From assembly GCA_022843745.1 (NCBI GenBank), contig JALHNB010000034.1, forward strand, positions 1 to 64,000: a stretch of DNA of 64,000 nucleotides, in the 5' to 3' direction. This stretch comes from Anaerolineae bacterium (GTDB lineage: Bacteria; Chloroflexota; Anaerolineae; Aggregatilineales; Phototrophicaceae). The notes under the pieces are model-generated. The model was not told the origin of the DNA, searched no databases, and was given only the letters and a program-made list of their open reading frames with translations. The position numbers and the translations under genes were made by a program. Below, piece by piece: positions 59,493 to 64,000 of the stretch (positions are counted from its first letter, which is position 1; the number at the start of each line of letters is the position of its first letter).

Positions 59493-61068
59493 ATGGACGA
59501 CCTATTCAAGCAGATCGACGCTATTTTTGCCGCGCATAACACGACACATACACCCGGCTGCTCACTCGCCATCCGCAAGGACGGAAAAATCCTCTACGAA
59601 CGCGGTTACGGCATGGCGAATTTCGACTACAACGTTCCCATCAACCCCGACAGTATCTTCCATGTGGCCTCGGTTTCCAAGCAGTTTGCCGCCTTTGCCA
59701 TCCACCTGCTGGCATCTGAGGGCAAAATCTCGCTGGATGACGACATTCGCAAATATCTGCCCGAAATGCCGGATTATGGCGATATTGTCACCGTTCGGCA
59801 TCTGGTTCACCACACCAGCGGCCTGCGCGACCAATGGGATGTGCTGATGCTGGCGGGGTGGGAATATGAGGGCGATGTCATCAGCAACCGCCATGTCCTG
59901 AATGTAGCGCAGCGACAGAAGGGGCTTAATTTTAAGCCGGGTGACGAATACCTGTATTCCAACGCGGGCTACACCCTGATGGCATGGATTGTCGAGCGAG
60001 CCAGCGGTCAAACCTTGCGCCAGTTCACCAACGAGCGTCTCTTTCAGCCGCTGGGCATGACGCGCACCCATTTTCACGAACGACCACAACGAAATCGTCC
60101 CGCAGCGGGCTACCGGCTACGACACGCGAAAAGAGGGTGGCTATCGCATCAGCATTCCCTCATTCGATACCGTCGGCGCGACCAGCCTGTTTACCACCGC
60201 GCAAGACCTGACCCTCTGGGGCGCGAACTATGTTGATCGCAAGGTCGGCGGCGCTGCGATTGAAACGATGCTTGCGCCCTATGCACTCAATAACGGCAAG
60301 GACATGAAATATCGCGGCGGCATTCTGGTGGATGACTATCGCGGTGTGCGGCGCTATCAACACGGCGGCGCGGACGCGGGCTATCGTTCGCAGTTCGCGG
60401 TTTTCCCCGACCATGACCTCTCGATCATCGTCCTGTGCAATTTCGCGAACGCGACCCCCGGCGCACTGGTCGATCAGGTGGCTGACCTCCTGTTAAAAGA
60501 TGCGCTCAAACCTGTCGAAAAAGACAGCGGTGAAGCCTATGAAGTGGCGGCGGACAAACTGAGCGAATACACCGGACTGTATCACCAACCGCAGACCCAC
60601 GAAGTGCGCGATTTCGTGTTGAAGGATGGAAAACTGACGTTCTGGGGGATGCCGTTGAATCCACGCAGCGCGGATCGTTTTCAGCTCGCGGAATTTTCGA
60701 TGTTCATTGTTTTCAAGCGCGATGCCAGCGGCAAGATTATCGGCCACAGCACTGAGCCGAACGAGCAGGCGCACCCCTATTTCGAGAAGGTCGATGCGCC
60801 CTCGCATAACGCCGAGACGCTTGCGGCCTACGTTGGACGCTATGCCAGCGACGAATTGGCGACCTTCTATGATGTGGTGCTGGAAGGCGAAAAGCTCGTC
60901 CTGCGGCATCTGCGCCACGCCGACGCACCCATGAAGCCGACTTATCATGACGCGTTCAAAGCAGACGATTATGCCGAGGTGGTATTTGGGCGAAACGACG
61001 ATGGCGATGTACAAACGCTCACGTTCTATACGTCTCGTGTGCGCGGGATTACGCTGTATCGGGAGTAG
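59493..61068 (+). pseudogene. Serine hydrolase (class C beta-lactamase family) with frameshift
   Basis: The N-terminal frame from ATG 59493 has the catalytic VASVSKQFAAF (S-x-x-K) and YSNAGYTLMAWIV (Y-x-N). It runs to FQPLGMTRTHFH, where one extra G at 60078 shifts the frame; that frame stops at 60236. In the +1 phase, NDHNEIVPQRATGYDTRKEG continues directly into the second frame, with RRYQHGGADAGYRSQFAVFP (H-x-G) and C-terminal beta domains to 61068. Repaired, it gives about 525 residues, a normal length for such peptidases/esterases. It is either a fresh pseudogene or an assembly error. No signal peptide. Confidence 0.85.
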
Positions 61069-61101
61069 GGCTGTCAGATATTGAGAATGCGGCTTCACAT
61101 C

Positions 61102-61155
61102 GAACCCCTCCCCCGACCCCTCCCCATTTCGCAAGCTCATGGAGAGGGGAGCAAG
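61102..61155. repeat. CCCCT palindromic element, copy 16
   Basis: A full-length type A copy: AACCCCTCCCCCGACCCCTC then CATTTCGCAAGCTCATGGAG and AGGGGAGCAAG. It is almost identical to copies 6 and 8. Confidence 0.9.
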
Positions 61156-61225
61156 ACAATTCTCACATCCGAATTATTTGCGGGACGGGGCAATGATACG
61201 TTTTAACAAAACAAGTACAGATTTT

Positions 61226-61285
61226 GTAGGGGCGCAAAGCCGTGCGCCCTTATCACCATTAGGACACGATACATCGTGTCCCTAC
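61226..61285. repeat. GTAGGGG palindrome family, copies 5 and 6
   Basis: GTAGGGGCGCAAAGCCGTGC then GCCCTTA is one dyad-like unit; AGGACACGATACATCGTGTC then CCTAC (61261-61285) is a second, near-perfect dyad. They lie in the 356-base gene-free stretch 61069-61424, where nothing else is evident. Confidence 0.8.
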
Positions 61286-61424
61286 AAAAACGTCGTCGCG
61301 TTCTGCGTATTCATTTCTTAAACTGCACCGTCATGCGCCTAAAATCAAGATATATCCCATTAGGCTATAATAATGTGATCGTGTGGCAATGATGAAGCTG
61401 CGCAAATATAGGGAGGTGAAGTCG

Positions 61425-62306
61425 GTGGATGCGATCCACTACGAGCAATTAGGCCCGCCAGCAGCGCTTGCTGACACGATTCAGTGTTTCTGGCGTTTGC
61501 TCTTGCCATTAGCGGTGTCTCCTGATGATATGATCCCGGCAGAGGGACAGGCGGAAATACTCTTTCAGTTTGAGGGGGAATCACAAGCGATTCTCCCAGG
61601 TTCGGATGTGCCATTTGAATGTGCGTCGAGTTGGTTGGTGCGTCCGTATGCTCACGCCTTACGGGTGAAGCAGATTGGAGTGACCAGTTCCGCAATGATC
61701 GGTGTACGATTTAGCGCGGGAGGTTGGGCGGCATTTCGTCACAGCGACACAACCGACAACCAATCGTATTCCTTGATGCCTCTCAGCGATTTCTACTTGC
61801 CGGGTGAGGTACGTCGGCTGGAGCAGCAGCTTTATGATGCGCTGCGTACGCCCCAGTGGGCATACCCGCTTATCGCTTATTTTCTGCGGCGCAAAGTCGA
61901 ACACACGCATTTTGACCCGATTGCTTATGCTGCAAAACAGCTCAGACAGCGGCAGGTCAATATTGCATCACTGGCAAATGAGGTCAACCTGAGTGAGCGT
62001 CAGTTCGGGCGCGTTTTTCGACAACTGGTTGGCTTATCGCCGAAGCAATTTTCACGCATCGCACGGCTAGATCGCGTTCTCAACTCGCCCGATTACAATG
62101 ATTACGGCGCAACGTTGGAGCAACTGGCGATGCGGCATGGATTTCATGATTCATCCCATCTTGTCCACGAATTTCGCGATTTGGCAGGCATGTCCCCAGT
62201 CGACTATTTTTCCGGTTATCACGACCTGATCGAACTAAAATTCCGAGAACATGACCGATTTTTACAATCTGAACCCGATATGATGAGCTTGTCGTTCAAT
62301 AAATAA
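61425..62306 (+). CDS. AraC-family transcriptional regulator
   Basis: About 293 residues from GTG 61425, preceded by the strong site GGGAGGTGA; the open frame reaches back to 61383. The N-terminus (IHYEQLGPPAALADTIQCFW) is that of AraC proteins with a DUF6597-type sensor. The C-terminal double HTH shows VNIASLANEVNLSERQFGRV, FRQLVGLSPKQFSRIARLDR and LAMRHGFHDSSHLVHEFRDL followed by AGMSPVDY. It sits 30 bases before the glyoxalase-family gene and may control it. Confidence 0.9.
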   Translation: MDAIHYEQLGPPAALADTIQCFWRLLLPLAVSPDDMIPAEGQAEILFQFEGESQAILPGSDVPFECASSWLVRPYAHALRVKQIGVTSSAMIGVRFSAGGWAAFRHSDTTDNQSYSLMPLSDFYLPGEVRRLEQQLYDALRTPQWAYPLIAYFLRRKVEHTHFDPIAYAAKQLRQRQVNIASLANEVNLSERQFGRVFRQLVGLSPKQFSRIARLDRVLNSPDYNDYGATLEQLAMRHGFHDSSHLVHEFRDLAGMSPVDYFSGYHDLIELKFREHDRFLQSEPDMMSLSFNK

Positions 62307-62336
62307 AAAGAACAAAAGAGCAAAAGGAACAACCTC

Positions 62337-62717
62337 ATGAATATCCAATACCTCGATCTTATCGGGATGCCCGTCACCGACCAGAAAGCGTCACTTGAGT
62401 TCTACACCAAAATGCTCGGTTTCGAGGAGCGCGTGAACATGGAGCATTTTGAAATGGAAGACAAAAATGTTCGCTGGATCGAGCTGGTTCCTCCCGGCGC
62501 GGATACCGCAATTGTTCTCTCGACCTGGGAGGATAGCGACAGTCGCGGAACCCTTATCCTGGTCACAACCGACATCGAAGCGGATTATGCCGAATTGCAG
62601 GCGAAGGGTCTTACACTACCGCCGCTGGATCATCAACCCTGGGGTATCTCGGTACTGATAACTGATCCAGACGGCAACAAAATGATCTTGCAGCAAAATA
62701 TGGATATGTCCGCTTAG
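62337..62717 (+). CDS. Glyoxalase/VOC superfamily protein
   Basis: A 126-residue protein with two beta-alpha-beta-beta-beta units: QYLDLIGMPVTDQKASLEFY, TKMLGFEER, WIELVPPGADTAIVLST and SVLITDPDGNKMILQQN. This is the VOC fold of glyoxalases, dioxygenases and resistance proteins. His at the usual first metal position is not evident, but Glu residues of the last strand are partly replaced (ILQQN). It may bind rather than catalyse. It directly follows araC. Confidence 0.85.
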   Translation: MNIQYLDLIGMPVTDQKASLEFYTKMLGFEERVNMEHFEMEDKNVRWIELVPPGADTAIVLSTWEDSDSRGTLILVTTDIEADYAELQAKGLTLPPLDHQPWGISVLITDPDGNKMILQQNMDMSA

Positions 62718-62722
62718 CGTAT

Positions 62723-62872
62723 GAACCTCACCCCCCAGCCCCCTCCCCGAATTCAGGGAGGGGGAGCCAGAGCGTTCGTAAAGGCGCAAATGATCGAATC
62801 AACTGACACATCTGCCTGTAACAATCCGTAAACACGCTATCGTGTGGTGCTACCACGACCATACGCTGTACA
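62723..62872. repeat. Composite repeat: CCCCT hairpin (copy 17) plus tail
   Basis: AACCTCACCCCCCAGCCCCC and TCCCCGAATTCAGGGAGGGG form the hairpin; the AATTC loop matches copy 12. About 60 bases on, ACACGCTATCGTGTGGTGCT matches the beginning of the tail seen at 36972, with a more diverged end. Confidence 0.7.
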
Positions 62873-62887
62873 GGTTGATATTGAAAA

Positions 62888-64000
62888 TCAATCGCCTTCC
62901 TGATCGACGATGCCGGTGGGGGCGGGTTTACGCTTCCACAGCGGCTCGTCGGTTGCCATGCGAACGAGGCGCGGCTGAAATTTGCCGATGATGTCCACGA
63001 GGTCGGACTGCGCCTGGATGACCTGCGCGATCTGCTTGTAAGCTTGCGGCGCTTCGTCCAGCCTACCGCCGATGAGCTTGATGCCGCGCTCTTTCAGAAT
63101 TTTCTGCTGGTCGCGCGGATTGATGGTCTTTTTAGCCTGATTACGGCTCATCATGCGCCCACCGCCATGCGAGGCCGAATTGAGCGAAGCCGCCAGCCCC
63201 TTACCGCTGACCACATACCCCTCATCCGCCATCGTGCCGGGGATGATCCCCAGAACGCCCGCACCCGCCGGGGTCGCGCCCTTGCGATGGACGATGGCTT
63301 CCTGTTTTTTGCCATCAACTTTCACCGTCTCTTTCCAGGCGAAATTGTGATGATTTTCAATCGCGGCCACCGGAGTCAGGCCAGCAGCTTTGGCGACCTG
63401 CTCATGAATGATATGGTGATTCGCCGAGGCAAATTCACCCGCGAGGTGCATGGCGTGCCAATATTCCTGTCCGGCTTCGGAGTCGAGCGAGAGCCAGGCC
63501 AGATGTTTGACCGATTCCGGCAGACCCGGCATCTGCCACATCGCCAGCGTGGAATAATGTTCGGCGATTTTGTAGCCGACTCCGCGCGATCCGCTGTGGG
63601 AGAGCAGCGCGAGATATTTCCCTGGCTTCAAGTTCAGCGGATTATCCGCCGATTGGATCGTCAACGCGCCCCACTCGACAAAGTGGTTGCCCGTGCCGGA
63701 TGTACCGATCTGGTGAATCGCTGTTTCGCGCAGGCTTCGCAGCAGGGAAGTCGCCTGCCAGTTGGATTGGTCGAGCAGGGGATGGTCATATTTGCCGCTG
63801 TGAAGCCCCGCGCCACCCGCACCAAAGGTGGTGTTATCGACCAGCGCGTTTTGCAGGAGCGAATTTTCGTCTTTATCCAGCGCTTCTGCCCCAACCGGAT
63901 AAACCGTGAGCATCATGCGGCAGGCAATATCGACACCGACGGCATAGGGGATTACGGCGTTATCGACAGCCAGCACCCCGCCAATCGGCAAGCCGTAGCC
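62888..64000 (-). CDS. rtcB: RtcB-family RNA ligase (5' end beyond window)
   Basis: The 370 residues present begin with GYGLPIGGVLAVDNAVIPYA, so the start codon lies past the right edge. RtcB hallmarks: GVDIACRM (Cys/Asp metal ligands), GTSGTGNHFVEWG, LLSHSGSRGVGYKIAEH, IENHHNFAW, and HRKGATPAGAGVLGIIPG; the guanylated His is in SASHGGGRMMSR. RtcB joins RNA 3'-phosphate or cyclic phosphate to 5'-OH using GTP and Mn2+, in tRNA splicing or RNA repair. No archease or rtcR-like gene is seen next to it. The C-terminal KRKPAPTGIVDQEGD is a short extension. Confidence 0.93.
   Translation of the reverse strand, partial: GYGLPIGGVLAVDNAVIPYAVGVDIACRMMLTVYPVGAEALDKDENSLLQNALVDNTTFGAGGAGLHSGKYDHPLLDQSNWQATSLLRSLRETAIHQIGTSGTGNHFVEWGALTIQSADNPLNLKPGKYLALLSHSGSRGVGYKIAEHYSTLAMWQMPGLPESVKHLAWLSLDSEAGQEYWHAMHLAGEFASANHHIIHEQVAKAAGLTPVAAIENHHNFAWKETVKVDGKKQEAIVHRKGATPAGAGVLGIIPGTMADEGYVVSGKGLAASLNSASHGGGRMMSRNQAKKTINPRDQQKILKERGIKLIGGRLDEAPQAYKQIAQVIQAQSDLVDIIGKFQPRLVRMATDEPLWKRKPAPTGIVDQEGD

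Noticed and set aside
241-62872. The CCCCT repeats as a CRISPR array.
   Set aside because: Copies are scattered kilobases apart, are palindromic across their whole length and are not separated by uniform spacers; no cas gene is present.

Overview
The window looks like a chromosomal contig of a free-living heterotroph, most likely a Chloroflexota bacterium of the Anaerolineae type. That assignment is inference. It rests on the mix of carbohydrate ABC importers without their own ATPase, phytanoyl-CoA-dioxygenase-like enzymes, DUF433/DUF5615 pairs, WD40/PD40 and PA14/FN3 secreted proteins, an F420-dependent (DDN-type) reductase, and the very high density of short palindromic repeats. No rRNA, tRNA, CRISPR array or intact insertion sequence was seen. 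The first 14 bases match the end of an Illumina adapter, so the left edge is a contig end. The right edge cuts an rtcB gene.

Layout. 1-9 kb: a truncated iron alcohol dehydrogenase, a secreted anchored protein, a DUF433/DUF5615 toxin-antitoxin-like pair, a CHASE3-PAS histidine kinase, a SulP-STAS-cNMP transporter and a large DUF3131 secreted protein. 9-13.4 kb: sugar importer A, whose binding protein is separated from its permeases by an inserted MazF-type module. 13.6-18.4 kb: an AT-rich secreted protein, GNAT, an alpha/beta hydrolase, PhyH, an orphan antitoxin and a DUF2961 (GH172) glycosidase. 18.7-22 kb: importer B. 22.8-24 kb: a kinase-like phosphotransferase in repeat-rich DNA. 24.3-31.2 kb: LacI plus importer C, divergent from PhyH and an FAD oxidoreductase, which form one probable catabolic regulon. 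31.5-37 kb: duplicated gene remnants, a PA14/FN3 protein, a PP2C phosphatase and a Ca2+-type P-ATPase. 37-41.8 kb: TetR/P450, a broken primase zinc finger and secreted proteins. 41.8-48.6 kb: a minus-strand block of secreted paralogues, a membrane protein, a methyltransferase, an enolase-superfamily dehydratase and a TolB-like propeller. 48.8-58.4 kb: PadR/hydrolase, small enzymes, a PEP-synthase regulator operon, two transglutaminases, PhyH and SDR. 58.4-64 kb: an AT-rich island with a broken FAIM/SHOCT-like gene, a frameshifted serine hydrolase, AraC, glyoxalase and rtcB.

The most striking signal is not a gene. A family of CCCCT-rich palindromic elements occurs about 19 times. Two copies lie in frame inside protein genes (a phosphotransferase and a cytochrome P450) and would add extra peptides to both proteins. 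Other copies provide terminator-like hairpins or have longer composite tails. A second theme is tail echoes: short extra copies of the last codons and stop of a gene, placed just behind that gene (43148-43192; 55539-55625) or carried elsewhere with flanking DNA (23774-23884 copied at 31551-31665). Several genes are broken by single events (TAG at 39502, TGA at 59047, a one-base insertion at 60078), which suggests active gene decay or local assembly errors.
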